Assembly (NCBI GenBank): GCA_963575745.1
Contig: CAUYUJ010017862.1
Location: 1-52,500, forward strand
Source: Prorocentrum cordatum
Taxonomy: Eukaryota > Sar > Dinophyceae > Prorocentrales > Prorocentraceae
Length of the DNA: 52,500 nucleotides
Reading direction: 5' to 3'
Shown: positions 19,092-30,389 of the stretch, one piece after another
Layout: each line of letters starts with the position of its first letter
How positions within the stretch are numbered: position 1 is the stretch's first letter
The notes under the pieces: model-generated
Database searches by the model: none
The model's input: only the letters and a program-made list of their open reading frames with translations
What the model was told of the DNA's origin: nothing
Position numbers and translations under genes: made by a program

Positions 19092-20284
19092 ATGGCGCCA
19101 TCTCTCGGTTTTCATGGCGGAGCACCGCCGTCTGGGCATACGCAGAGACGCCAGGCATGGGCCAAGCCATGGTTTTGTAAGCATTGCTGGTCGCACCAGA
19201 CTGGCGACAGGTGGTGGAATAGAGCGGACCTTGATCACTGTTCGCTCTGCAAGCAGCCCAAGGCGTCAGCATTCGCGGGGATCAAGCAACCTGCGGCTCC
19301 CTCGGTGTCGGCGACCAAGGCACAGGCGCAGCCAGACCCTAAGCTCACTTCCGAGCTCAAGCGGCTGCGCGAGGAAGTTGCTCAGCTACGGAAGAAGGAT
19401 GTCGCTCCCAAGCCCGAGAATGATGCCATGGACGCCGACGCGGGCAAGGACAACGATGCAGAAGCTCGGAAGGAGCTCGGGGACGTCACGGAGAAGCTGC
19501 AGAAGGTTGCAGACTTCGTCGGCCCAGAGTTTGATGACTTGCGGGGGAAGTTGCGAGCACGTCAGACCCCCCTTCGGGGTCAGATCACTCGTGGCAAATC
19601 CCTGGACACGCGGCTCAAGGAAATGTCCTTTTCAGCACACGAAGTTGGTGAAAACAACGGGAGCGCCAGACAGAGATGGTCGAGGAGCTCAAGCAGGTGG
19701 TGGTCGAGGCGCAGCAGGCGGTGGACGATGCCGCCAAGGCGCTACAGGCCACGATCAACGAGATCACGGAGATGGAGGCCGAGAGGTGCCAGTTGGTGGC
19801 GGGCGCCCCCAAAGCCCCAGCGAAGTCCGACGGCGGCGCCGACGAGCTCAGGCAGCCCATGGCCAGCAACCTCTCTGTCGAGAAGTGCGGCGAGTTGCTC
19901 GAGGGTTTCGGCGGCAACGCGACGCTGGCGCAGAAGCTGTTCGAGTGTCTGTCGGGGGCGAAGGCGGCGGAGGAGCTGCACAGTGCGCAGCAGCGCCGTG
20001 CTGCCGAGGAAGCTCGGCAGCGGCAGCAGCTAGAGCAGCAGCAGCAGCAGCATCAGCAGCGCGAGGCTGGTCAGGCTGCGCAGGCGGCTGCTGCGGCGCG
20101 AGCTGCGCACTGGCAGAACTGGGGGCAGGCCATCCCGTCCGAGGCTGACTCCCCTGAGGTTCTGCGTGAGTTCCTCCGCTCAGTGGACCAGAAGGTGCCA
20201 GATGATGAAAGTGAATTGCGAGAGGGAGCCAAGAGGGCTGGAGCGATGCTGGCGTCGTTCGCGAAGCGGCTCAAGACGGCCTAG
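19092..20284 (+). pseudogene. Element B ORF1 (nucleic-acid-binding protein), frameshifted
   Basis: The first in-frame ATG is at 19092; the frame is open from about 18942 without an ATG. Residues 29-53 hold WFCKHC and HCSLCKQP, a CxxC-x17-CxxC motif matching the N-terminal zinc ribbon of element A. A Lys/Glu-rich coiled coil follows (ELKRLREEVAQLRKKD). Near 19665 the frame changes, and 19676-20284 continues with a second coiled coil, a Gln-rich segment (20030-20060) and the C-terminal end KRAGAMLASFAKRLKTA. Binding of element RNA is inferred from the LINE family. Confidence 0.75.
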
Positions 20285-20339
20285 TCAGCTCTGGTCGTTG
20301 CAGGGTATGTTTTATGTTCTGATCTATTTTATCGGCATC

Positions 20340-21080
20340 ATGGCGCGTATTGCTACAGTCAACGCTACATCTTTCAACCCCCTGGCTGAGATGTTCGAGG
20401 CAGATGCTCCTGTGCTGGGCGATGAGAAGCCTATCTTGTGTGTACAGGAACATCGTGTCACAGCAGAGAAGTTGGGGGCGCTTCAAAGCCGCATGGGTGG
20501 GGTGGGTTACCATGGAGCGTGGGCCCCAGCCAGGGAGACGGGCCAAGGGCACGGCGCCAGTGGTGGCGTGGCGGTGCTTGCGCCCAAGCGAGTGCGGGTG
20601 GCGGCAGGTCCCATGCTTGCTGACACCAAGGGCGTGCTGCTGGACGAGAGGATCGTAGCGGCGACAGTCCACGCGTGGTTCAAGAGTGGCTTCGTGGCGG
20701 TTTCGGCGCATCTTCACGCCAACGGGGAACTTGGGGCAGAAGAACATGCCGCGGCTCACAACGTTAGCTCAGTACTTGCTTCGCGTGAAAGCGCTTGGAT
20801 ATGCGTGGATAGTTGCAGCTGGTTATAACATGGATCGTGCTCTGTTGCAGCCGTGGGCGACTTCAATGGGTGGAGCGCTGGTGGCGCCGTCTGCGCCCAC
20901 ATGCATCCAGAGCACGCCAGGTACGACAATTGACTACTTCATGATGTCCGAAGGCTTTGCCATTCTGTCTGGGATGATTGAGGTTGTGGATGCGGCTACG
21001 CTCTGGCCTCGCAGGCCTGTGCTCATGCAGGTTCGCGCCGAGGACACTGTGCTGTGGTGCCGTGTTGCGGACCAACCTAA
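20340..21080 (+). pseudogene. Element B AP-type endonuclease, frameshifted and lacking key residues
   Basis: The ATG at 20340 starts MARIATVNATSFNPL. Motifs in order are NATSFN, ILCVQEHRV (catalytic Glu), ASGGVAVLAPKR, AHLHANGE and, after a frame change near 20750, WIVAAGYNMD where GDxN is expected, then TTIDYFMMS. The GDxN Asp is missing. The final conserved His seems to be Arg in WPRRPVLMQV. The copy would probably not nick DNA even if the frame were intact. Confidence 0.78.
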
Positions 21081-23760
21081 AGCTATTCCTGTCTTGGCTC
21101 GGCCTGGTTGTGGTCGGTATCCTCGTGACTGGCAGAAGTTTCATCAAGACGTTCAGCGCGCTGGGAATGCCGAGCAGATGGCTCACTTTTGGGACCTCAC
21201 CATCCAGGGCATAGAGGCTGATCTGCTCGACCGACATGATGTTGTTGGGCCTCTCCGTCACGGCTATGAAGGCAGGGCTGGGGAGCATCAGGTTAGATGG
21301 AAAAAGCTTCGCGCGGTCCCTCAGCATCGACAGCCTCGTCCCTCTTGCGAGTATGCAGCGTGGAGTGCCGCGGCCAGGTGGGCCAGGCACTTGCGAAGTG
21401 TGCATATTGTGCTCGAGTCGTACACTCCCAATCTGGATTCGGACATCGACGTGCAGCCGAGGAGGATGCAGAGGGTCGCCAAGGTGTTGCTCGACACTGC
21501 GGCGTTCCTTGGCAGGATCCAGAGGCGCGACTGGGTGTACGCGCACCTCGACGAGTTGACGGCAGGTTTTTTTTTCAGGTCTGGGGTGGATGTGATAGGT
21601 GATCCGTCCACGCCCGATTTGCTTGAACGAGTTTTGACCATGGCCCAGGAAAAGGAAGCCGTTTTTCTGGCCAGCAAAGAGGAAGCCTGGAAATCCTGGG
21701 TCAGGGATGCCTTTTTGGATGGGGCCAAGGCTGCCCACCGATTTACCAGGGCTCGTGGAATCCAAGAGGTGCTCACCGAAGAGCATCGGATCCAACCTTT
21801 CGAGCTTGCCGACGACGCGTGTCGTGAATGGTCCCACATTTGGACCGCTCACTCTTGCGAAGACTTGCAGTTGCCGAGCGATTCGAAGGATTGGGCGAGT
21901 CTGCCGCCGATCGGGGTCGACGATTTGAGGAGGGCGATTTCGAGATTTCCCCCGAGGACGGCGGTGGGCTGCTGCACGATCCACCCTCGTTCGCTTCAGT
22001 ACCTGTCGGATGCGGTGCTAGCTGTTTTTGCGTCGCTTCTGATGCAGTGCGAGAAGGCTCTTGTTTGGCCAAGCAAGCGATTAGTAAGCAGGCTTGTCCG
22101 GTTGCCAAAACCAGACGGCGGCCACATATTAATTGCTATCCTAGACACTATCTCACGAGTGTAGGGACGCATTAGACGTTCCGTGTCTGATGATTGGGAG
22201 GCGGGGAGTCGTACTCGGGAGTTTTGAGGGTCTGGGAGGGGGAGAAGCTCATCGGACTCAGCGTTCGATTTAAACCTTTCTGCTGAAGTTGCCCGCGCCA
22301 GAGGATGGCACTCAGTCACCCCATTGCTCGACATGGTGAAATGCTATGATATGATAAAGCTCTCGGTCCTGTTTCAGATTTTTCGGCAGGTTGGTTTCCC
22401 GCTCCGTCTCGGGTGGATGGTCATTCAGACCTACCTGGCCCCTCGGAGAATCGATGCGTTCGGCTCGCTTTCGGAGCCATTTGTGTCGTTCCAGGGGATT
22501 TCGGCTGGATGCTCGGCAGCGGCATCGATTATGTTGGCTGTGCTTCTGCAGCCAGTCAAGTTTGCAATTGAAAGATTTCCAGTCCAGGCTAGAACTTTAA
22601 TGGATGATGTTTCGTTGCACTGGGCTGGGCCCGACCCTGAGAAAGGAACGGTGGTCCTTGCTGCGGCTCGGGAGTTATGCTCTCTTGTGCGTCCGATTGG
22701 CCTTCTTCTGCAACCCGACAAGTCAGGGTTTGTTGCCACCAGCCTGGCCGCTTCCATGCAAGTGGCAGTGTCGGCCAAGCTGATGGGCATGCGAGGCTAT
22801 GAGCATATGCGAAACCTTGGTCACGATTTGTTTGGGCGGCGTGCTCTCCGAAAGGTGGAAGCCCAGATGCGAGTTGCGCTGGTCAGGAGGAAGCACCGCA
22901 TCCAGGTGCTCAAGAAATCTGCTGGGACCAAGGTTGCTGGCTTGTGGCGTACAGGCCTCATGCCAAGTGGAGGCCACGGGGCCTCAGTTTCAGGTGTTAA
23001 CAATAATACGCTCAGAACCCTCAGGGCCTTAGCTGGGAGCCTGATGGGAGCGGGTGGAGCGTCTCACGTCACGGGGTTCTTGTTCACGCATAAGGATCCC
23101 AGCTTTGACCCCATCGTTGATGCTACGATCCCGCTAGTGTTCAGGTATTGTCGCTGGGTCTGGGATCGTAGAGCGTCCGATTCTGATTTGAGAGTGGCTT
23201 GTTCGACTGCTCAGGCCCGTTTAAGAGATCGCCCCCATTGGAATCGCGTGCAGGGACCTGTCGGGGCGGTCATTTTATCTGTGAGGAGAGTTGGCTGGGA
23301 TCTGATTTCGCACCATCAGCTCCGGACTGACCAGTGTGAACGTATCTCGCTTTTCACCGCCTGCCCCTGGGATGTCAAGCAGAGGTTGCGCGAGGGCACT
23401 AGCCGTGCCCAAGTGCGACAGATGTTGGAGGCTATTCCCGAGGCTGGCGGTGATGAACCTGTCTGGGGGCGAGCTCTCCGATTAGGGATTCTTGTTGTGA
23501 AGGGCCCCTCTAGGCAGGCGGCCTTGAGAGGCCTGATGAGCGGTAAGCTTTGGCCGCCAGCCAAGAAGCACAAACATGGCTACGCAGCCAGTCCTAAGTG
23601 CGAATTCGGCTGTGATGCGATTGGCTATTTCGGCCATCAGTGGTACGAATGCAAAAAAGTTTGGGGGCCTGGTCAGGGCCCAGAAGAGGCATCCATGTTC
23701 TCAGACGATGTGATTGAGCATGTAACATGGCTGCGGGACAAGGCTAAAGGACCCCCCCCC
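21081..23760 (+). pseudogene. Element B reverse transcriptase and connection, two in-frame stops
   Basis: One frame runs through the linker (21100-21560), the RT fingers (ELADDACREWSHIW, then RLVRLPKPDGG at 22096), motif A (LLDMVKCYDMIKLSV, 22330), motif B (FQGISAGCSAAAS, 22490) and motif C (RTLMDDVSLHW, 22590; LMDD instead of YVDD). Stops lie at 22162-22164 (TAG after AILDTISRV) and 22210-22212 (TGA). Both could be Trp codons changed by one G-to-A step. Downstream, SPKCEFGCDAIGYFGHQWYEC (split as CEFGC, then H and C) at 23590-23655 is the Cys/His motif before RNase H. A C15 run at 23752-23766 encodes prolines. Confidence 0.85.
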
Positions 23761-23859
23761 CCCCCCGACTTCGACACTCTTGAGTTGGCGTACGGTGTTT
23801 CTCTTCTCCCCCTTAGCATTGGGCCTGTCCCAGCCAGATATTCTCCCCAGGTTTGGGGT

Positions 23860-25000
23860 GCCACGAGCATGCCGTGGGGCTTTCAACTTTTTACGGATGG
23901 CTCTGGCCTTTCGAACGGTCTACCCGAAGCGTGTCGCTGCAGGTGGGCTGTTGTCGAGCTTAGTCCTGGGGGCTGGCCCATTCGGGCTTGTTCTGGGCCC
24001 CTCCCAGGGGCCATCCAAATTGTGCCCAGGGCCGAGAGGTACGCGATGTTGCAGGCGGTCCGCCTGGGCCCGAGAAGTGTGGAAATTGTAAGTGATCACC
24101 TCTCGGCGGTGCATGAAGCCACTGCTTGGTCAGCCGATCTAGCCGAAGGCAGCCAGAAGCATGCGTGCATCTGGCGCGAGATGTTTCAGGTGTGCCCAGC
24201 AGGAGCCCCGTCTGATGATAGGCCACGGGCTCGCTGGACTCCTGCCCACGGAGATCTCGACTCCCTCCTCTTTGGTGAGCGTTCTCCGAGCCTGGATCGA
24301 TCCGTGGACACGGCGGTTTTCGATCATCTGGGCAATCTGTGGGCTGACTTTTTTTGCTAAGTTGGGAGCGAAGCGGCACGCTGTAGCCAGCATCGCCACC
24401 GACACTCTGAAAGCTCAGCTGAAAGACGTGAAAAAGACGTGCCGTTGTCTGGGCCAGGTCGCTCAGTTTGTTGCGTCTCAGGCCGAACCCCCTTCCATGT
24501 CCTCGAGGCCAGGCCGTAACCCCATGGCCGTGCCTCAGCTCTCTCTGCTCGCTCACGACTTGGAGGTGGCGGAGGGGGGGGGGGTGAGGTGTACGTGGTG
24601 CCATTGCTCTGGCAAGACTGCGCTCTCTCGCGCTAAGCTGGAGCAGCCTGGCAGAAAGTGCGAGCCGGCGCCGCTCCACTTATATCTGTCGGCGGTCAGG
24701 GCCGGGCGTCACAATGGCCTCCTTCCGAGGGCGCGCAGTGACGCGGTCCTTTCAGCGTGTCGTGAACTTGGGTTCACGTATGATGGCCTGCATGTACAGG
24801 CTCTCGAGACTTTCGAGTATCGGGGCCACTGTGTGCAGGCCACGGACAAGTTTCTGCTGTGCCGCCGCTGCGGTGCTCGAGTACCCATTGAGGCCCCAAT
24901 TTGGAGGGGCTTCGTGGCGGACTGCCGAGGCCCTGCGGAGAGGGCTTCAGTGCAGTCCTGGCGCATTGATGCTGCTCTCGCGGGTCGCGAGGTTCGCTAG
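23860..25000 (+). pseudogene. Element B RNase HI and C-terminal zinc-finger region, frameshifted
   Basis: RNase HI catalytic positions are Asp in LFTDGSGL, Glu in PRAERYAML, Asp in EIVSDHLSAV and His in RWTPAHGD, all present. The frame ends at a TAA (24358-24360) just after LWADFFC, next to a T7 run; shifting one base restores AKLGAKRHAVASIATD and an open frame to the TAG at 24998-25000. This C-terminal part ends with ATDKFLLCRRCGARVPIEAP, a CxxC motif like the one in element A. The T-run shift could be a real mutation or a sequencing error. Confidence 0.82.
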
Positions 25001-25149
25001 GTGTGGCGGGCCATGGTGGTAGGCGGCGGCTGGTGCCTGTGAGCCGCTTGTCACCACGGCCCGTGCCCTAGTGGCCCTCGGCCTGTGCGGTGGGCTGCGG
25101 GACCGTGACGGCGGGAATCCCGCGCCCCCCCCCCTTTTTCCTTGCCCGC

Positions 25150-25285
25150 CAGCCCTCATTCGAATCGGATGTTGCGCCTCGGCCTGTCCCTCTGTCCCTC
25201 GTCCTCCCTCTGTCTCTCTCCTCCCTCTCTTGACACTCTCTCTCTCTCTCTCCTCCTCCTCCTCCTCTCCTCTCCTCCCATTATA
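25150..25285. repeat. Polypyrimidine tract downstream of element B
   Basis: CTCCCTCTCTTGAC followed by (CT)n and (CTC)n at 25221-25280 resembles 18818-18858 upstream of the element. This may be a duplicated target or two parts of one split CT locus. Confidence 0.8.
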
Positions 25286-25399
25286 TGTACCCCGCCCCGC
25301 CACAACAGGAATCGATATGTAAATCCGCTTCCCCCGTGTCCACCTCCGCCTCATACTCTTCCTCCTCCTCATCATATTTCTCTTCCTACTCCACACAAT

Positions 25400-26925
25400 C
25401 CATGTGGAGGCCCCTCCACATAAGGGGTCGATATGTGAAGGGCCTCCCACATAAGGAATCAATGTGTACAGGCTCCTTCACATAAGGAACTCATCTATGA
25501 AGGCCCCTCCCACATAAGGGTTCAACATGTTGGATGCCCTTCCACACAAGATATCAATATGGAGGCCCCTTGCACATAAGGAATCAATATGCGGCGGTCC
25601 CTCCACAGACAAACTCAATGTGTGGAGGCCCCTCCACATAACGAATTTATATTCGAAGGCCCATCCACATAAGAAATCCATGTGGAGACCCCTTTGACCT
25701 AACAAATGAATATGTGGAAGTCCTTCTACAGACGAAATCAACATGTGGAGGTCCCCTCCACATAAGAAATCAATATGTGGAGGAATCCCCCCCCACAAGA
25801 GGAATCAGTATGCGCGAGGCACCTTGCACATAAGGAAAACATATGGGGAAGGCCCCTCCACAAACGGAAGCAATGTCATCTTTCTCCTCCTCATCTTTTT
25901 CCTCCTACTCCTTCTGCTCCTTCTTATCCTCAACCCCTGCGCCAGAGCGGGAGGAGGAGGGGGAGGAGCAGGAGGAGGAGGAGGAAAAGGAAATCGCCCG
26001 CCGCAAAAGAATTCAATTGGTGGAGGTCCCTCCACAGACGGAATCAACATGTGGACGCCCCTCAACTTAAGGAATCGATGATTTGAAGGCCCATCCACAT
26101 GAGGAATCAATCTGTGCAGACCCCTTCCAACAGAAGGAATCAACAAGTGGGAGGACCCTCCACAAAAGAAATCAATATGGAGACCCCTTGCATATAGGGG
26201 ATCAATATGTGGAGGTCCCTCCACAGACGGAATCAATATGTGGAGGTCCCTTCCACATAAGGAATCAATATGTGGAGGATCCCCCACAAAAGGAAACAAA
26301 ATCATCTTTCTCCTCCTCATCTTTCTCCTCCTACTCGTTCTCCTCCTTCTTCTCCTCAACCCCTGCGCCGGAGTGAGAGAAGGAGGGGGAGGAGGAGCAG
26401 AAGGAGGAGGAGGAAAAGGAAATCGCCCGCCACAGAACGAATCAATCTGTGGAGGTCCCTCCACAGACGGAATCAATACGTGGAGGCCCCTCCACATAAG
26501 GAATCGACATGGAAAGGCCCATCCACATAAGGAATCCATATGTGCAGGCCCTTTCACAGAAGGAATCATTATGTGAAGGCCCCTTCCACATAAGGAATGA
26601 ACAAGTTGGAGGCCCCTCCACATAAGAAATCAATATGGAGATCCTTGCTCATAAGGAATCAACATGTGGAGGTCCCTCCACAGACGGAATCAACATGTGG
26701 AGATCCCTTCCACATAAGGAAACAAAATGTGGAGGATCCCCCACAAGAGGAATCAGGCCCTTTCCACATAAGGATTCAACGAGTGGGAGGCCCCTCCACA
26801 CAAGATATCATTATGGAAGCCTCTTGCACATATGGAATCATTATGTCGAGGTCCCTCCACAAATGGAATCAATATGTGGAGGCCCCTACACATAAGGAAT
26901 CGATGCTTGAAAGCCCTTGGAAAGA
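25400..26925. repeat. Tandem array of hairpin-forming 31-32 bp units
   Basis: The unit is close to GGAATCAATATGTGGAGG plus CCCCTCCACATAA. Each unit contains TATGTGGAGG and its complement CCTCCACATA, so nearly every unit can fold. More than 40 units are present with variants (CACAGACGG, CACAAGAGG). Two blocks of about 130 bp interrupt the array (25874-26003 and 26305-26432); each is an inverted TCC/GGA structure around CAACCCCTGCGCC. ORFs here are artefacts. Confidence 0.88.
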
Positions 26926-27302
26926 CGAACATATGCAGAGAAGTCGGATCAGAGATAAACGAGTAGAAGGAACGACAATGATAATGAAGAGTTGGAGGGA
27001 CAATAAAGAGTAGAAGGAACGAGGGCGGTAAGGAAGCTTGCGAAGGGGAAGAAGATGACGAGGCCCTGCAACGGAGAAGGGTGGGAGGAAGGAGGAGGGA
27101 CGAGGGGTGAGGGAGGAGGGAGGATCGGGAGGATAACGAACATAATCAAAAGGAGAAGGAACGAATCATATAAAGAAATGCAGCGGGAAGGAACGACACC
27201 GATGCGGACGGAGAGTGGGCAGCATACGAGGGGGAGGGCTGACAAAGACAGAAGTGGGAAGTATCGAAGACAAGGCAAATTGTATGATACCAGGGGGTGC
27301 GA

Positions 27303-27303
<1 letters not shown>
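26926..27303. other. Unassigned, purine-rich
   Basis: AG-rich with GGAAGGAACGA-type phrases. No gene recognised. Confidence 0.4.

Positions 27304-27338
<35 letters not shown>
27304..27338. repeat. (TA)n tract
   Basis: About 16 TA units. Confidence 0.97.
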
Positions 27339-27346
<8 letters not shown>

Positions 27347-27424
27347 ATGTACATGTCTGTGTACAAGTAAATGTGTATGCATGTGTATGTGAATGCATAG
27401 GGAAGTGGATCCGGGGGCCCCAGG

Positions 27425-27840
27425 GCCGCCACCTCGACCACAAATGGGTGTGCCGGGGGCCCCAGGGCGCTCCCGGGGCGCTGGGGCAGTCTAAGATCGC
27501 CCGAAGACGGCCCCAGACTGCCAGAAATTGCCCTTCGGACTGCCGAAACGACCAACGATGGTAGCGATGACCCCAGAATGAGCCTCAGACTCTACAAGAG
27601 GCCTCCCAGACGCCCCAAGAGGCCTCCAAGAGGCCTCCCAAGAGAGCTGGAAGAGGCAAACATCGCTGATTTGTGTTTGAAGGGTTTTCGAGTTCTCGCC
27701 TTTTCAGTTTCCCGACGCTCCACGACGGCCCACAATGTCTTGATGTCCGTTCCAACACGGCCTCCAACAGGGCCCCAAGACGTCCCAAGAGGGCCCCGAA
27801 ACGGCGCCCGAGCCCGAGCCCCCCTCGCCAAGGATCGGGA
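27425..27840 (-). repeat. Family E copy, inverted
   Basis: Plus-strand AAGAGGCC and CCCCAAGA units surround the core TTTCCCGACGCTCCACGAC at 27705-27723. Confidence 0.7.
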
Positions 27841-27924
27841 GAGCGCGGCCCGCGCGGCGACCGCCCCAGCGACGTTCACGGGATTCCTTCAGGACCAGCT
27901 TTTTGTCGACAGATGCCGCACACA

Positions 27925-28003
27925 TTCGTATATATATATGTATATATAAATATATTATTATATATTTACATATATATATACATCTATATATATATATATA
28001 CAA

Positions 28004-28058
<55 letters not shown>
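27925..28058. repeat. (TA)n tract
   Basis: Long TA run with a few C interruptions. ORFs of Tyr-Ile repeats are artefacts. Confidence 0.97.
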
Positions 28059-28540
28059 CACACGCGCACCTCGGTGGCGAAATCCGAACTCTACCCTCGC
28101 CGATCAACGTTTCAAGCTGCTCGACGGGCGGCGGGGTTAGGGGTCGGATCTCGTCGAGCACGTGGCGAAGTCCAACCCCGACCACCGCCTCCCATCGATT
28201 CAGGAGGATCGGTGGTCGCAGTGGGGACGCGCATCAAGATGCCATCTGCTTTTCATCAGGGTGCCCCAGGTTTCTTCGCTCCGCGTGCTGCGCGGCGACG
28301 TTCCGCGGCAGTGGAAGCAGCTGCTGCGCTCAGGGTGCTCTGGTCCCCCCCCCCGCGTGCATCTCGCGCGCGGGTTTTCGGTGCCGGGCTTCCTGCGCGG
28401 GCTTCTTGCGGCCACGTCCGCACTGCTGTGTGGGAGGGCTCGAATGTCGCCACCTACAGTCGAGCCGCACAGTAAGGACGAGCGATTTTCCCTTCGGCCC
28501 ATCCTGGGCCGCTTTCGCTGGCCGCGCGCCCCCTTTCTCG
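28059..28540. other. Unassigned, low-repeat
   Basis: GC-rich with overlapping ORFs on both strands and no recognisable domain. Confidence 0.4.
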
Positions 28541-28544
28541 AAAA

Positions 28545-30160
28545 GGCGTCGACATGGCCTTCAAGGCGCCAGGACGGCCCAAGAGTCTAAGACGGCCCCA
28601 AGAAGGGGCACAGGGGGGGTTAACGCGAACCGACAATCCGAACTTCCACCTCGCGAGGCTTCTGGAGGGCCCACGAGGCCCCCAAGGCCCACGCCCCCAA
28701 GAGGCTTCCCAGAGGCCCTAAGAGACATCCAGTTAGCCTCCCAAGAGCGCCCGAAGAGGCACGCATAGTTGATTTTCCGTAGGTTTTGAAGGAGTTTCGA
28801 GTTCTCGCCTTTTCAGTTTCCCGACGCTCCAAGACGGCCCAAGATGCCTCGATGTCCGCTCCAAGACTCTCAGAGGCCTCGAAGACAGCCACAAGACAGC
28901 CCAAGAGGACCCCAAGACGGCGCCAGAGACGCCCAAGATGGCCCGAGAGGGCCCCAACGTGACCCCAAGGGGGGGCCAAGAGGGGTAACACGAACCGAAT
29001 ATCCAACCCTTCACACCCCGAGAGGCTCTCAGGAGGTCCCAAGAGGCCCCAAACAGCCCCAAAGAGGCGCCCAATAAGCTCCCCAGTGGGCCGAAGAGGT
29101 TCCAAGAGGCCTCCCACGAAGGCTCCAAGAGGCCGGCATCATTGTCGTCCTTTAAGCGTTTGGTGATTTTTCGAGGTTTCGGCCTTTTGGCGTCCCGAGG
29201 CTCCAAGACGGCCCAAGATGCCTCCAACACTGCTCCAAGATAGCCGAAGAGGCCTCCATGCCTGAGGCGCGCAAGACGTCCCGAGAGGGCCCCAACACGA
29301 CCCTAAGAGGGGCTCACGAAGGGCAACACGAGCCGAACATCCGAGCCTTCTCACCCCGAGAGGCTCCCAGGACGCCCCAAGAGTTCCCCAATCTGATCCA
29401 AGAGGCCCCAAGAAGCTCCCAGGAGGGCCGAAGAGGTCCCACGAGGCCTCCCAAGAAGGCCCTGAGAGGCACACATTAGTGTTTACCATAGGGTGTTAAC
29501 GGATTTCAAATGTTCTGCCTTTTGACATCCCGACGCTCCAAGACGGCCCAAGAGGCCTCCACTACCGCTCCAAGATAGAAGAAGAAGCCTCCAAGAGGGC
29601 CCCAAGACGGCCCACGAGAGGCTCAGGACGGTGCCTGAGGCGCGCAGGATTGACCGAGAGGGCCCCAACACGGCCCGAAGAGAGGCCCAATAAGGGAAAC
29701 GCGAACCCAACAGCAGAGCCTTCTCCCCAAAAGGCCCACAGGAGACCCCAAGAGGCCCCCAAGTGGTCCGACGAGGCTCCTCCAAAGACTCCCAAGTGGC
29801 CCCCAAAGGCCCAGGAGACGCAAAAGAGGCCCCAAGATAGCCCAACAGTGCCCTCGATGCGTCAAAACTGCCTCCAGGAGGCCCCCGGGAGGCTTCCACA
29901 TTGCCTCAATGTGGCCACAGGTGGCCTCAAATCGGGCCTCCACGAAGCCAACACGGCCGATACGGCTTCAGATTGCAGGACATCGCATTCCGACTGCCCG
30001 GAGAACCCCGACGATGCCCCCAAGAGACCCCAAGCAGCCCCAAGACGCCCCCCCAGGAAGCACCCAAGAGCCAACAGCCAATTGAGGAAGCACGGAGAAC
30101 CCTCCCGAAGCCCCTCAGGTGCCCCAAGAGGCCCGCAGGAGGCACGACTCTGTCACTCGC
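28545..30160 (-). repeat. Three or more family E copies, inverted, end to end
   Basis: The GCGTCGGGAAAC-type core recurs at about 28817, 29190 and 29528 (read on the plus strand as CCCGACGCTCCAAGAC or a variant). The CGAACC or CGAAC core recurs at about 28625, 28992, 29328 and 29697. The unit spacing is 340-370 bp, shorter than in the plus-oriented copies. All copies share one orientation. Confidence 0.75.
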
Positions 30161-30224
30161 CTGTGCTTGATAGCGCTGTCCCAGATCCTCCAGCGCCACC
30201 ACGAAGCGCGCGATGGTTTTTGTG

Positions 30225-30262
30225 AGCGTTATATATATAATACATATATATATATGTATATA
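30225..30262. repeat. (TA)n tract
   Basis: ATATATATAATACATATATATATATG-type run, split by single changes. It lies at the switch point between minus- and plus-oriented family E copies. Confidence 0.93.
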
Positions 30263-30389
30263 CAAGTGTGGACCTATGGGTTAAATCCACGGTGCTGCGT
30301 GAGTCGAGGTTTGCCGACGCGCGTTTCTGTCTCCGTCGCGGAAGTGCCAGCAGGCTGCGGTGTGCGATCGACAACCAGGGTGGAATGGA

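Larger units (their letters stand above)
18884..25200 (+). mobile_element. LINE element B: APE-type non-LTR retrotransposon with RNase H
   Basis: The order is SL relic, junction hairpin, ORF1, endonuclease, RT, Cys/His motif, RNase HI, C-terminal CxxC region and a 3' region of about 200 bp. It has the same architecture as element A but is better preserved: ORF2 stays in a single frame from about 20750 to 24360 apart from two stops. Breaks are frame changes near 19665, 20750 and 24350 and stops TAG (22162-22164) and TGA (22210-22212). The 3' end lacks a poly(A) tail and runs into a pyrimidine tract that resembles the 5' flank. Its exact 3' limit is uncertain. Confidence 0.9.

Noticed and set aside
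6149-25000. TAG reassignment to explain in-frame TAG codons in the LINEs
   Set aside because: The same frames are also broken by a TGA and several frameshifts, which decay explains better.
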